Assembly (NCBI GenBank): GCA_010909165.1
Contig: MU008161.1
Span: 1,674,001 to 1,738,000 of the forward strand
Origin: Anthoceros angustus
Taxonomy: Eukaryota > Streptophyta > Anthocerotopsida > Anthocerotales > Anthocerotaceae
Direction: 5' to 3'
Length of the DNA: 64,000 bases
Part shown: positions 36,501 to 48,375 of the stretch, piece by piece
Position numbering within the stretch: the stretch's first letter is position 1
How the letters are laid out: each line of letters opens with the position of its first letter
Made by a program: the position numbers and the translations under genes
The notes under the pieces: model-generated
The model's input: only the letters and a program-made list of their open reading frames with translations
Databases searched by the model: none
Told to the model about the DNA's origin: nothing

Positions 36501-37993
36501 CCCCGTCCTGTAAATACACAGATGATGACAGTGAGAAAAGCTTGGGGTTGCCACCGACTTGGGAGACCCTGGTCGAGAGGCTGCAGGAGATACTGAGGGA
36601 GTAGCTGCAGGAGTATCTGCAGGCGTCAATAAAGGTGTTGCTGCAGGCGTTGCGGAAGGTGTAGCTGCAGGCGTTGCGGAAGGTGTAGCTGCTGGCGTTG
36701 CGGAAGGTGTTGCAGACGGTGTTGCTGAAGGAATACTGGTTGCCGGAGATGGCTTCAGTAGCGGGCCAACTTCAGAAGCCTTGGGTACCTGCTCAGGACG
36801 AGCTTTGGTCTTGACTGGCTGCGGCATTCGCTTGGCATTCTTGTTTGCCATTCCTGATTCTCCTTCTCCAACACACCGACTTGACGAGGCCTGCTCTGAG
36901 GTTTACTCTGAACTGCTCCGGTTCCAGCTGCCTTCTGCGGCTTGGAAGCCACAACCTGATTGCCCTTGCTTCCTTTAACATTGGAGACAGTGCGGAGCCG
37001 GCAGAGGCTTGGAAGACACCTTGGGAGACAGCTGAGGAGAAGGCTGAGCAGAAGAGGCAGCGCTGCCGCGGCTCGAGGTCTGCTTCCAGGCCGCCGGTTT
37101 GGTTTCCACTGTCAGCAACCTGCCACCACCAGCCTTTCCTGGTGCTTTAACTGCTGCGATCCCTGGGGCCTGCTGTTGGCAGGTGCCTGAGGCTTGGCAC
37201 CTGTTTGGAGCAATTTGGCAACCACCGAGTCCTTCCGCGGCCCCTGAGTAGCATCCGACACTGCAGATTCCGGCAATTGGATGTCAGACGAATTAGGAGA
37301 GTCCGTATCGGTGCTGCTGTCAGCAGAGGCGGCAACCGCAGCCTTGGCTACTGTCTCCTTGGCAGGAGCCGGAGCTTGAGCTTGGGCTTGGGCTTGAGCC
37401 TTCGCCTTGGCAACACCGGTGGCTTTCTGCGTTGCACAGGAAAAGAGGAGAGCTTCCTTGTACAAATCCTCCCGCAGCGACACCACATCTTCTTCAAGAT
37501 TGGTCACCTCCTCCTCCAGGACAGCCACTTCCGCCAGGAGCTTCCGGGTTGGCGCAGGCACGTAGGCAGGCAGGCGGGGAAGCACACCTGCAGCCCTCCT
37601 CAAGGCGCGATCCAGAGCCCTGTGAATGTTTCCTTCCTGCAGCAAAGTCTTGCGTAGCCCTGCCACTTCCTCTTCCAGCGCCATCCTCCGCTGTCGTAAG
37701 GTGAGGGACAGGGATTCATCTTCAGAGGCAGCGGCGGAGGCGTGTTTGCTCTGCTCCCCCTGCTCCTCGCCTTCACTTTCACCTTCTTCTCCCTCTACAC
37801 CGTCACCTGCAGAGGAGGCCGCAGCGGGCGGAAGATCCCAGTCCCACTCTTGCACCGACGCTGTGACGGACGACGCGAGTGAGGGAGACACAGATCCAGA
37901 AGCAGGCGGCTGCTTCACAGCGGGAGGAGCCGCAGCAGCATTCTTGTCCGAGAATATGCCATGGATCCGAGCCCAGGTAGGCTTGAGAGCCAT
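33585..37993 (-). CDS. MIP1-type leucine-zipper / DUF547 protein, interrupted by an internal tandem duplication
   Basis: The plant family 'ternary complex factor MIP1' pairs an N-terminal leucine zipper with a C-terminal DUF547 domain; the biochemical role is unknown. It starts at 37993 (MALKPTWARIHGIFSDKNAA). The zipper region is at about residues 100-190 (LRQRRMALEEEVAGLRKTLL, then LAEVAVLEEEVTNLEEDVVS). An Ala/Gln/Pro-rich linker has a (SATP-AATP) repeat near 34700-34830. DUF547 lies in 34330-33585 (LKKLSVVNLRGLTHQQKLAF, WINTYNVCMMHAFLENG, NIVIPKLLEWYLRDFA-like). A possible 45-bp intron or a frameshift lies near 34610-34655. Between 35776 and 37662 a second copy of the linker and DUF547 region is inserted with several frameshifts. 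The reading frame is continuous from the N-terminus at 37663 onward into 35775 if that unit is skipped. Confidence 0.8.
33860..37662. repeat. 1.9-kb tandem duplication inside the MIP1-like gene
   Basis: Unit 1 is 33860-35775 (1916 bp) and unit 2 is 35776-37662 (1887 bp). The word 'ccacttc' occurs at 33860, 35776 and 37663, a 7-bp junction microhomology. Most unit 2 differences are losses: one base from g, a or t runs near 35790, 35934, 35965, 36016, 36052, 36267 and 36852, a 'gt' near 36110, a 'gc' near 36993, a 't' near 37150, and an irregular patch near 35828. Unit 1 has an open frame; unit 2 does not. Confidence 0.93.
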
Positions 37994-39420
37994 GGCGGGA
38001 CTGAGAGCGGGTTGCGAAAGACGCTGTGTTGAAGCACCTGGAGAGCTACATCACGTGTGACCCTGGCATTGCCCCACCAACAAGAAGGCACTTCCGCTCG
38101 GGCTCAGCTGCGACGTGGTGCAAACAAATCTTGCGACCTCGCTGCTCCTGCTTCTGCGGGTGTTGGTGGGGGGTTGGCGGCAGTGGACAGATGGTGGGGG
38201 CTGGGCCAGCGTCCGGACGCAAATCCCCATTGGCAGTACCGTACCCGAATCAAGACCAAGAAGGCGCCGGACAGCACAACACAGCACACACAGCGGCAAC
38301 AGCAGCAGCAGGGGGAATCCGCGGCCCGCAACGCAGCAGTCTTGCCCAAGAAGAGATGGCCAAGAGCGGCGCCAAGCAGCAAGAATTTGAAGCACAGCTC
38401 ACAAGCAAGGCAATTGACAAGATGATGGGGCAGGAGCAGGAGCAGGAGCAGCAGCAGCAGCAGCAAGGGCGGCAGTGCCGCTTCTAAAAGCAGCAGCAAT
38501 ACCAGAAACAGCAGCAGCAGGTGGAGGGACGTGCGAGGAGGATCTCAGTTCCCGACGGCACCAACAGAGGTGGAACAACAGGAGCAGGAGAGGCAGGTGA
38601 AGCAAAGCGGACACTTGGCTGCCACCAACAACCAAAAGCGGCAGCGCAACAGCAGAAGCGGGAGAGGGACGGGGCGGGCACTGGAAATAGGCACAAGAGA
38701 GGGAGAAGGGCTGGGCGAGGGCGAAGTGGGGATCCAGAGAGGTAACGTGCGGCACACAGGCGCCAGGAATAACCTCACCGACTGTAGCGGGGCCTTGCCG
38801 GGAGCCCGGCAGCGGAAGCGATGCAGCAGGGCAGCGGAGCAGGGGCTGTGAGAAGAGAAGTGGGGCTCGCCACCGCGCGACAGGGCTGCCCTGCTCCCGC
38901 ACCAGACGCCAGTAAGACAAACAAAAGTTCAAGACAAACACACACAGGAAGCAGCGCGAAAGCGCGATCTCAGCAGGAGGAAGAACGACATGCACGGTTA
39001 ATCCCAATTCAAACTGGGCTAAACCCCGGTCCCCGCACCAGCCGCACCGTTGGTCCGTAACCACAGTCGCTTCCTCTTCGCTTCTACGATCTGCCCGTTG
39101 CAACTCTGCCCGTTTCCGGGTCGGACTCGCAGGTTCAAAAACCCGGGCGTGAGTAACAGTGTCCTGTCCATTTATAGCCCCCTTCCCGGGGCCCCCTCCT
39201 GAGCAGAGGTCCTTCAAACCGTACTGACAGGCGACATTCAATGTTGCTCCTCTGGTAGGCCATGGCAATCAGTCTCTAAGCCCTGCCCTGCGTCCTGCCC
39301 TGCGTCCTGCGTTTTAGCCTGTGTCCACACAGAAGCACCCGTTCTCTCTTCTCATCACCTAATCACCGTCCTGCCAGACAGCCTAAACCATCTCCAATCT
39401 CGTCGGACCGATTGTTTTAG
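37994..39420. other. 5' leader/promoter region of the MIP1-like gene with CAG-type runs
   Basis: Directly upstream of the minus-strand start. Contains interrupted CAG/CAA runs at 38283-38312, 38432-38470 and 38487-38520. These make long but meaningless Gln/Leu-rich ORFs on both strands. No domain is recognised; probably 5' UTR and promoter. Confidence 0.45.
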
Positions 39421-40414
39421 TGCACCTTCGATGCGAGACCATGGACTGGCACACACTGCCAGTGCAACTGGGGTGGCCCATTTAATCACTACTGGACCCA
39501 GCTCTGCTCTGCCGCTGCCCCCTTTTTTGCAGTCCCTTTTCGTGCCTGCATTATATATGCGTGATGCATTTGCACACGAGCTAGCTGTGCTCTCTCGTTT
39601 CCGGATGGCAGTTTGTCGGCTTCCTTTCCCCTTTATAGAGGACTGCGTAGCAAGCGCTACACAACACGCTGTGGCAGCTGGACTGCTGCATTGCCATTAC
39701 ACAACTGCTGGAACGTAATATTTTGATTAACTTTCAACGAACTTTGTCGCTTTGTGGATCCAGGCCAGGGACCGCATCCGGGCCGCAGTGGCACTGGTGG
39801 GACCAGATCCGTTGAGCGAGCTTGTCCCTTCCCACGCGTCCCGACTCCCGACTCCCGAGTCCCGACTCCCCGAGCTCTGTATGTATCCAGTATCCGCAGC
39901 AATCTATCCAGAGAAGCAACGGAACTGCTGGATGTCACCGGATGTAGAATCCAGACACTATGTACTTCCACGATAGGATGTGCCATGGGCCATGGGGTGC
40001 TTGTGAACATGTGGCGATGCCGTGCTCCTGACTCCAGAATCCTGCTTGCCTTTGCAGCATCCACTTCACAGGCTCCGCATGTGCCACACCCGCATGCGGG
40101 CTCGAGTAGCTTGCACAGCACTGCGGCATGTTGGGTTGGCAATGCCTGGAGGGGAATCGGGCAAGGGCAAGTACTGCTCACGATGAGCCATCTCTCCACC
40201 CCTCGGTTGCCCCCATCATCCTGTGCTGTCGGCCTTGCAGTGGTTGGACAGGGAGTGGTGTATGTACCCACACCCTTATTATGACATTCCCTGGGAGGCA
40301 GATGCAAGCTTTTGTTGTGGGCCGTGGCCCATTCAAGCCGTCTCTCTCTCACATCATAAGGTGACCTACACTGTCCGAACTATGTACATATGTACATGCT
40401 GTAGCAGCTAGCTG

Positions 40415-40445
40415 CACTGGCACTGGCACTGGCACTGGCACTGGC
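40415..40445. repeat. (cactgg)n microsatellite
   Basis: Five tandem copies of the hexamer cactgg, without interruption. Confidence 0.95.
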
Positions 40446-41267
40446 TGTGCATAAAATATTATGTGCGCCCAGTTGTGCGCGATGACAAGGAGGAAGGTGA
40501 CGTTGTGGATGCCGTGACAGGCAGTGGAAAGCTGTGTGTAAGGACCCCCTGCTACTGCATGTCAACGGTGTTTGGTGCTGGCATTCCGTTTTCCATGCTG
40601 GAACGGATGGGTTGGAACTTGGCCCCGTGTGCAAGCACCCAGCCACGCCAAGAGGGTGGACCACGGATGTTCCTCTCTTTTTACCAAAGCCGTCTTACAC
40701 CTTACCTCGCCTGCTTGGCTTATTAGCGCCAGGTTTGCCCACAACCAGTTGGAGCTTGTTAGGCTAGATCTGTACTTTGCAAATCCTCCTCTGTCGACCT
40801 TCTTCTCAGCACCTCATCAGCAGCTGCCATTATGCGCTCTTCTGGGATTCCTGAATGGAGCGACATGGCGATGGCAGGCTGCAGCCCGCAGAGATTCCCT
40901 AGGCACGCGGGGATAGTGGCTTCATCGGCCGGAGGAAGCTATTGACTACACCGTTACCAGGCAAAGTGAAAGGATCCACTTCCCCAGCGTCAACGACTGG
41001 CCAAGTAATCCATGCCCCTATGTCTGTCTCTCTGTCTTTGTTGGCATCTGTGCTGCGGAGTTCTCGATCGGGTTTTGAGGCATGTGTGCTGGAGTTATGA
41101 CTGATACCAGACTGGGCCAGCTCCCCTGCAAGGAACGTGTAACCTGGGGGATTCATTTCACGCCTGCATGGGTGGCTAACATGGCGGACTGCCTGCTTAC
41201 TGCATGTGTCACCTCTGGGGTTGAGACTTGCTTGCATTGTTGAGGAATCCCAAGAACCCTGTTTCAG

Positions 41268-41525
41268 CCGCATTATGATTGCACGTATTCCTAAGCTTTG
41301 CTTTTTTCACTTTCAAGACGACGTAACTAGGCATCGATGCGTAAGCTTGAGGTCTGCGCTTTTTCGTATAAGTGCATCAGGGATCCTATGACGCGGTGGC
41401 CGTCAATTCCAAGCTTTTTGCGCTCATGCTCTGCTTTTCCTCACTTCCGAGACCAAGTAACTGGACGCAGTCGCCTAAGCTTGAGACTTGTGCTTTTTCA
41501 GTACATATGAGACAGGGGATCCAAT
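41268..41525. repeat. imperfect tandem duplication, about 125 bp
   Basis: Two diverged copies share the order 'gcttttttcac/gcttttcctcac', 'cgacgtaactagg/ccaagtaactgg', 'taagcttgagg/taagcttgaga', 'gctttttc' and 'ggatcc'. Non-coding as far as I can see. Confidence 0.65.
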
Positions 41526-42121
41526 GTTAAGCACAGCGCTAATTACAAGATCTCTGTCCGGAAAGGAGCAAAGCCAGCATACCTTTCCACTCAAGGTGTG
41601 CGTACATCATTATGAGGCACCTACTTGGAGTCCCGTCAAGCAGCTCTTTAAATCATCTCTCTCTCCCTCAAGGTATGTAAGCTGCTACTCAACGACCCTC
41701 CCCCTCTCTAGGTTTCTACGCTGGTGCTCAAGAACCCTCTCCCGTAGAAAAAACCTGTGGCAACTCCAGAACCTGGATCATGACAACCGTCAGCCTTCTC
41801 AGAGTCCACTTGTTCGATCTGGTACATCGACAATTGTATGTGGAGTGAAGCACCTTACCACTCCTTATCTTCTCTTTCAACCGAGTTCTCTGTAAACAGC
41901 ATCTCTACTAGTTGATGCTGGAAACTATCAGAACATCACGAATGAAGGGATCTGTAGGTCGATCGCCTTGTGTCTTTGCTCATTCTCTATGATCCTGTTC
42001 TTGTCCTCGGTTCTATCTAACAGTGATCCCTAGTTCCCCTTCAAAGAAACATGGTTCTCATCACAAGGTCTAGCCTAGGTCATTCTGACAGTGAACACAG
42101 TACTGTAGTTTGCTATGTTAT

Positions 42122-43381
42122 CTATCTACTTGTGCTTGTCCTTCCTGAAGCACATGATGTGTTGAGACTTCCGCTGTTTCTACATACGTTTGCAGTTCCC
42201 TGATTGCTGCGTTCGTCAGGGCTGTAGCTACCCTGCTCAGAATGGACTACTGAGCTATTGGTAGCCTTGTGTTCCTGGATCTGTTGGTTTGGACTCCTAT
42301 GTTCAACATTGCTAGCAGTCACAGAACCAGGCCCATCTTCTTGAATAGTTTTATGAAACTTTCGACTAACAGGTCTCTGAGGGAGCTTGATTAACCTTGC
42401 TGCAAAGCCATGGTTACTGCAACTCTCTTCTGAGTACCAACCTACATCCTCGTATTTGTCATGAACTGGTAAGAGGCAAGATAAATCCTGCTGTCCTGTC
42501 CTTGAAATGGCTACGTGTCTTATCTGTTTGTCATGGCTGTGATATGTGCTCTTTGAAAGTTTAGGACTTTCACAGGCCTCCAATTTGGGTTCTTTGTTGG
42601 TCATCTCTTCATTTGCATCATGCATAGATTCCGTGCATGTGCTAGAAGAACTCCTCACCGACTGGTCAGCACTTCTTCCACCACACGCTTCTGGATGACT
42701 CTTTCCCTTTCTCAGGCTAATAGTTAGGTTCCTCTTTTGACAGCAACTCAACCTCGACTCCACTTCCCACTCTTTACTGGTTCTACTTGCAACCTTCCCT
42801 CTCTTAGAATGTAGACTGGTCACCCGGGTACTTCTTGAGCTCTTCCCATCAAAGCTGGGTGCTTGTGCACGTGTGTGCCTCCTTGCTCTCGATGAAATAG
42901 TCTGCTTGTGTGAAGCTCCTCTCACTTCACTAAGGCTCAATTCGCTGTTTTGATGGCTCTCCTTGCTTGCCGGATTCCTCTTGTCGTGTGTTTCCTTGCT
43001 ATCACTTGTGCCCCTTGTACTATTGGTCCTCCTCGCAGGTGACCTTTCTCCTTGTCCTGAATGTAGTGATACTGGTTTTGTAGCTTGCCCCCTCGATTCT
43101 GTGGCTGAGTGGGACTTCTGGTCGCCCGCCTCCCGCTTCGACAAGGTATGAGACTCTGCTTTCTGTACTGTGAAGTGATCCGTCTCGCAGTTTCTTTTGA
43201 ATCTTATGGGCATAGAACTGTTGTCTGAACCAGCTTGTCTAGTTTGAGGTGATTCCTCCTTAGGGTATAAATATGGTTGGGTCTTGCCCAGCGCGGGGGC
43301 GCTCTGCTGTATGAGCAAATTTCCGTCTTCAAATCTACACCAGCAAATCACCGTAAGCATGATAGCGGAACGAGGTTGCAC
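42122..43381 (-). CDS. hypothetical Ser/Lys/Glu-rich protein or 3' exon
   Basis: A 419-codon open frame downstream of the OFD1-like gene on the same strand. It is low-complexity, polar and probably disordered (repeats of SHS, SKE, RSS; e.g. TRGTSDSKETHDKRNPASKE). No domain is recognised. GC content is higher than in the OFD1 exons next to it. A 3' splice site (tgctggtgtag) about 45 bp inside the frame suggests this could be a terminal exon of a gene with another exon at about 43562-43629. I could not join that exon in frame. A real gene is plausible but unproven. Confidence 0.35.
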   Translation of the reverse strand: MQPRSAIMLTVICWCRFEDGNLLIQQSAPALGKTQPYLYPKEESPQTRQAGSDNSSMPIRFKRNCETDHFTVQKAESHTLSKREAGDQKSHSATESRGQATKPVSLHSGQGERSPARRTNSTRGTSDSKETHDKRNPASKESHQNSELSLSEVRGASHKQTISSRARRHTRAQAPSFDGKSSRSTRVTSLHSKRGKVASRTSKEWEVESRLSCCQKRNLTISLRKGKSHPEACGGRSADQSVRSSSSTCTESMHDANEEMTNKEPKLEACESPKLSKSTYHSHDKQIRHVAISRTGQQDLSCLLPVHDKYEDVGWYSEESCSNHGFAARLIKLPQRPVSRKFHKTIQEDGPGSVTASNVEHRSPNQQIQEHKATNSSVVHSEQGSYSPDERSNQGTANVCRNSGSLNTSCASGRTSTSR

Positions 43382-43883
43382 AATGGTAATCAGTCTGGAA
43401 CAGACTTAGTCCAACCTCCCAATGCCCTTATCGATTTCGTTCGTTGAAGCTACGTGATTTCCAGCGCTCGCCGCTGTTGTGATAGCACGAATTTCAAGAG
43501 TACGTCAAGGAATATAACGAACGTCCAGTAGCTTGCACTCCACCTGGCTATTCCACTCACCTTGGGCATCTTCAGTAAAGTCACAACTCTTCTTCGTGCA
43601 GTCTCGAATAACTGTGAGATTCTCCTGCGACGTAAAACAGAAAAATGCGTGCTCAAACATATATCTGTACAAAGGGGAAACAAAAGCTTTCCGTTCACTC
43701 GAGTATTTTAGATTGCTTGTCACATGCTTACTTTTCCATTGTTAGATCCCACAAGGGATGATCTTCTTTGATCCAAAGATTTTTCTTGGGAGTTATGAAA
43801 ATCACTCTAATATTACCCAGATACAAACAACTTAATGCTATACAAAGATTTCTTTCAGATTATATAAAAAATTTAGAATTCAA
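43382..43883. other. spacer with one possible minus-strand exon
   Basis: 43562-43629 has a good acceptor (cgtcgcag) and donor (caag|gtgagt) on the minus strand and two open frames. It does not connect in phase to the ORF at 42122-43381 by any join I tried. The OFD1-like stop lies just to its right. Confidence 0.3.
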
Positions 43884-46423
43884 TTACGTAACAAACTCAA
43901 GCACCTCTAAATTTTGAAGCTTTTCTTGAAGAGTTTGGAGCTGATTTTGGGAGTCTTGTTTTTTTCTTAATATATTATAGACATCTTCAAAATTCATTTG
44001 CTGTTGTAAAAATCTGTAAAAATGGGTACTGTAAATTATATGATAAATTTTACTGCAATAAGGATTGATATAAGAAAAGTTCAAAAGAATGGTATACCTG
44101 CTTACAAGGGACGGATGTTCATTGGGAAAGAACAACTCATTCAATCTTCCTCGAGAGATATTCATTTCCACATCTTGATGCATCAATTTGTGTTCCATCT
44201 AGAGATGAGATGTACATAAAATTATGTATATTCCTTGAAGAAGAAAAATGTTTATGTCATAATTGCCTCAAATTTCATATTACATCTTTAACTGTATTGA
44301 GGAGCAAGACTTTCTCAGTAGTTTCTCTTGCAAGACGATCCTGTAGCACTTGCAAAAGTCCTTGATCATATATATTATTATTATTCTTTTCAAAGTACGT
44401 TTCGTCAGTGAGCTTGATAGTTTCAACTGCAATGGACATGTATACTCTGATCATCATATGAAGATATAACTAATAGTATGAAAGTATTATCCCTTGATTC
44501 TTGAAGAAAATATGATGGAGATAGAGTGATGAAATACCATTGATATTATCTTTATTGTTGCAAAGTTGTTTCAGAAATCTTTTGTAATTCTCGTCTCCAC
44601 TCATACTCTTTCTTAATTAAACAAAACAAGGGTTTCATTTAAATATTATTCCACTTATTGCAAATCATGGATTCAAGTTGCTAATTACGTGCAGTACCTT
44701 TGAAGAATATTATTTGCTTGAATTTGTAACAATTCATACTTATGAACTAGATCACTTTCTCTTGATCGCAAGAGCTTTTCTTTTTTAGCCAAAAGACCTT
44801 CTCTTTGTGCCAATTTAACTTCCTACAGCACTTTTATTACTTGTCACTAAACCAATCAACATAGAAACAATAAGCACTTGAATTTAAAACTACCTGTTCA
44901 TCAGTATACGATTTCAACTTTTCTTCTCTTTGTCTAAGATTGTTCAAGTCAGAAAGAATCCTTTGTCGATGTTCATAAGCGGATGTCTCAATTTCCTGCA
45001 TAACATGAATCAACTAATAAGTCATATCTATAATTTTCTATTTAATAATATATTTTAAATATTTATCAAATTTTAAAACCTTTGCACACACCTTTTGTTT
45101 TGCTGCCAGCGTCTCCAAAAAATGAGTTTCCCTTCCGTGTAGACCTTCCAGATCAACTTTGTGAAACTTGTCCGAATCTTGTTTTGCTTTGATTAACTGT
45201 CTAGAAGCAAACATAAAAAAATTATTTTTACTTGTCCAAACAAGTTTTTAACTTCATTGTTGAGTATATCTTATACTTACTTTTTAAATTCTGCCTCTTT
45301 TGATCTCATGTCACTGATTTGCATATCAATAATTTTTCTGACCTATTGAAATATAAGCATGAACTTGAAGTTATTATAGAAAGTCTTTGTAACTCAAATG
45401 TGTGTTTTAGAATTATTTACATGAAAAGTTTCTATTCTTCAAATTACATGTTATTTGAACACCTAATTCGCAACTAGGAAGATTACTTGCAAATGCATAT
45501 AATTTTCAAGGTCTTCATTGAACAGGTGAGTTTGTTCTGCCATGTTGCGGTCTAAAATGAGTCTTTGAGCTTGTGCCTTGTGTAAAAACTCTTCACCAAT
45601 TTCTGGGATGTAATTATCTGCTCAAGAAGTGTCTCCTAGTCAAAATATAATAAGTTCTTTGGGCATGGAAAATGAAATACCTTTACTAAAAGATACGTAT
45701 TTTTATAAAATATATAAATAAGTGGGTTGATATTCACCAAATTTCTTCGGTCCAAAGACATCGGGCGTTTGTGTGGACGCTTCTTTTGAGTTGTTGGGGA
45801 AAGACATATTTTGTAAGCCCATCACTAACTTTTGTGCTAAACAACAATTTTCTCCAGATGTCTAAAATACAAATCAACAATCATGGCACTCCAATTTAAC
45901 AATTGATACTCATATAATTCACATATTTGCTAGAGAAATTTATTATTATATGCTTACCTTCTCCATGTGACGATAAAATGAAGATGAAGTATCCAAATGA
46001 AAGAGTTGAAGCATTTCTTGGTGAGAAAAAGGAGGCCAATGTCCCATTTGGCATTCCGGTAAAAACACAGAAAGTGTGAAACAATAAGCATTGCTTTGAA
46101 GATAGTCAACAAACAAGCTTATCAAAAGCCGCTCTTGTAGTGATGACGGCCTCCTCGTGTTTGGGCTTTTGGTTCCATCCTGATTGTGGTCTCGAAGCCG
46201 ATCCATAAGCTTTGCACGTAGTTGGCTCTGCGTGAAAATCAGCATATCTTATCATCATAATCTACTCTTTTAATGTATCAACTTACCATCAAATGAAATT
46301 TAGGAAACTTGGTCCCAAAACCTTCAGAAGATTTAGAGTGCCGGAGGACAAAAGAGCATTGTACAACTCTTTCTTGAACTCATTTTCCGACAGTCCTCCC
46401 GAGTTACCAAGTTCCTTAGCCAT
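43884..46423 (-). CDS. OFD1: OFD1-like centriole/basal-body protein (LisH + coiled coil)
   Basis: OFD1 is a centriolar-satellite and distal-centriole protein needed to build cilia and flagella. Twelve exons on the minus strand: 46423-46322, 46227-45958, 45861-45738, 45617-45487, 45342-45281, 45200-45092, 44995-44894, 44822-44698, 44611-44538, 44426-44284, 44198-44098 and 44013-43884. Every junction keeps phase, giving 490 residues. The start is fixed by an in-frame TGA 9 bases upstream. The N-terminus (GLSENEFKKELYNALLSSGT, LNLLK, SQLRAKLMDRLRD) leads to a LisH motif (LFVDYLQSNAYCFTLSVFLP, EC). Coiled coil follows, including EIETSAYEHRQRILSDLNNL and RQREEKLKS. The protein is shorter than animal OFD1. 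The exon 9 acceptor (taag) is weak. It lies 345 bp downstream of a same-strand reductase gene. Confidence 0.82.
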
Positions 46424-46767
46424 GGCCCTTCAAACTCGCCTAGCAACACCAAATTCTGATCCCAACCTAATATCATTTACTTTTCGGCTACATGTTCCCG
46501 TTTTGGCCCTTTCGGTGAATCCCTACTCGACAGGGAACATGATTGCAGGACGTTTCGCCAGAAGAAACCTCATTACAGACTGACTGCTTAACCGCAATAT
46601 GCGTCCCTGTGGAATACCTTTTATTCGAGTTCCACTACCGGGCAGACTTCGGTCTTGCTTCACTTCGAGAGCGGGACAACCCTTCATGCCTCAGCTTGTT
46701 TACTCACTGCTGGAACTTCGAAGGTGCTTCATCTCGAAAGCGGGACGACCCTGCGTGGCCAGCTCGT

Positions 46768-48375
46768 CTAGAGACTAACTACTTTGGGAGTCAAAAAGTT
46801 ACCTTCCTGCAGTGATGTGACACTTTCTCTGACAGCATCCTCAACGGACTTCAGCTCAAGTCCAAGCTCCTTCTCTGCTTTCTCACTTGAGGCCACAAGC
46901 TTCTTGACTCTTGGTTGTCCCGGGAAATCAGGCCTGGGCATGCATTACCTTTGTCCATAAAACATGCTGACATCGACTTCGATCCGTTCTACCGCAACTT
47001 TGACTACCCTGGACAGATGAGGCCATGGGCTGTGTAGCACTTACTTGGCAACGACTTCAAATTCAGGATACAGCTTCTGTAGCAACTCCACCAATTCACC
47101 CAGATGGACAGCCTCCTTAGAGACTATATATCGGCCAGATGCGTTCTGGTTTTCATAAGCTAGGATGTGCGCAAGAGCTACATCTTTCACATGTACGAAA
47201 CCAAATGCACGATTCGGATATGTCTCAGACCCTGCAAGAAACGACAGGGGAAGCCTTGAGCTACCCCAGTAGCTATTAAATAACAGACTAAGCCCCCATT
47301 AATCCTGCATCGCCCTGCAACTGTGGTCCCAAAACACCAAACTAAGATCAAACTCACCTTGCAGGAAGCGAAGAATGTACTCAGAGCTCGTGTTCAGTGT
47401 CGGCTGGAGGAGGGCCCCAACCACCATGGATGGATTGATAACCACCAAATCCAGATTATTCTTCTTCGCAAAATCCCAAGCTGCTTGTTCTGCCAATGTC
47501 TTGGACAGTGGATACCAGGCCTGCCAATTAAATATCCAAGGGGGATGAGATGTATCGTGTGACCAGCTAGTTCACCTATGAAGCTTTCCTACAAATAAGC
47601 TCACCTTTATGCTCTTGGCATATTCAGCGTCAGTCCAGTCACTCTCATTAACAGCTGTCTTTGCTTCACGACTATTATTAATCGCGGCCACAGACGATGT
47701 GAGAACCACCCGCCTCACAGTTTTTGCTTTGGCAGCAGCTCGTAACACATTCAGAGTCCCGTTGACGGCTGGTTCGAGCAGATCTTTCTGCTCGGAAAAC
47801 ACTCATTTCAGCCTACGACTTCCAATAAACACCAACAATGCAATCCACCCAAGTAATGTTTGCCAGGGCCGAAATACAAGGTACAACAAAAGGCAAATTC
47901 GTCCTCCAGCCCTAACGAAGAACACGCGACAGTCCTTACCTGAGGATCAGTGACATTATAAAAAAATGGGGAAGCAGTGTGGAAAACTCCATAACAACCA
48001 TCGACGGCAGCATCAAAGGAGCCTTCCACGAGCAGGTCTGCCTTAACCAGGTGGAGCCTCTGATCCGCGCCGGGCAAGCTTAGCAAGTGGTTGGTCTTCG
48101 AGGCAGCTCCTGAAAAAATTCATGTGAGCAGGAGACGCTCTATTTACTGTATATCGTCGAGACCACGAAAAGGTGGAGAACAGACCCGCCCACGGCCACT
48201 CTTACAAGCGACGAGCGCAACACTTCATAATTCACAGGAAAGCGTTATACAACCGACACTCACCAGTGTCTCGCACCGTGGCCCGAACGGTGTAATCTCT
48301 TTCGAGCAGCAGCTTCACCAACCAGGATGCGATGAATCCAGATGCCCCAGTCACACACACAAGCTTTCCAGCCAT
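46768..48375 (-). CDS. cinnamoyl-CoA reductase-like NAD(P)H-dependent dehydrogenase
   Basis: Extended short-chain dehydrogenase of the DFR/CCR/phenylacetaldehyde-reductase group, cytosolic, reducing a CoA-thioester, aldehyde or ketone with NADPH. Six exons: 48375-48264, 48109-47940, 47787-47605, 47520-47358, 47231-47045 and 46933-46768. Phases are consistent and give 326 residues, the normal family length. Rossmann nucleotide-binding motif [14 protein letters not shown] is at residues 7-20, then [15 protein letters not shown] and [10 protein letters not shown] (catalytic Ser region) follow, then [17 protein letters not shown] with the YxxxK pair. The canonical CCR motif NWYCYGK is replaced by AWYPLSK, as in CCR-like enzymes, so a true lignin CCR role is not supported. 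Confidence 0.92.

Larger units (their letters stand above)
39421..42121. other. intergenic, no gene recognised
   Basis: Several ORFs of 70-230 codons exist on both strands, but none shows a domain or coherent exon chain. Contains a 'cgactcccgactcccgagtc' microsatellite at about 39840-39870, the cactgg array and an imperfect 125-bp duplication (listed separately). Confidence 0.4.

Noticed and set aside
38399-39268. 289-codon minus-strand ORF upstream of the MIP1-like gene
   Set aside because: Leu/Ala/Pro-rich translation of CAG-type runs and GC-rich leader; no domain; overlaps the expected 5' UTR.
39657-40352. 231-codon minus-strand ORF
   Set aside because: No recognisable motif, a competing ORF on the other strand over the same bases, and no splice or start context to support it.
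43562-43629. Exon joining the OFD1-like gene to the 42122-43381 ORF
   Set aside because: Splice sites look fair, but no combination of frames joins it to the downstream ORF, and OFD1 has a clean stop at 43884.
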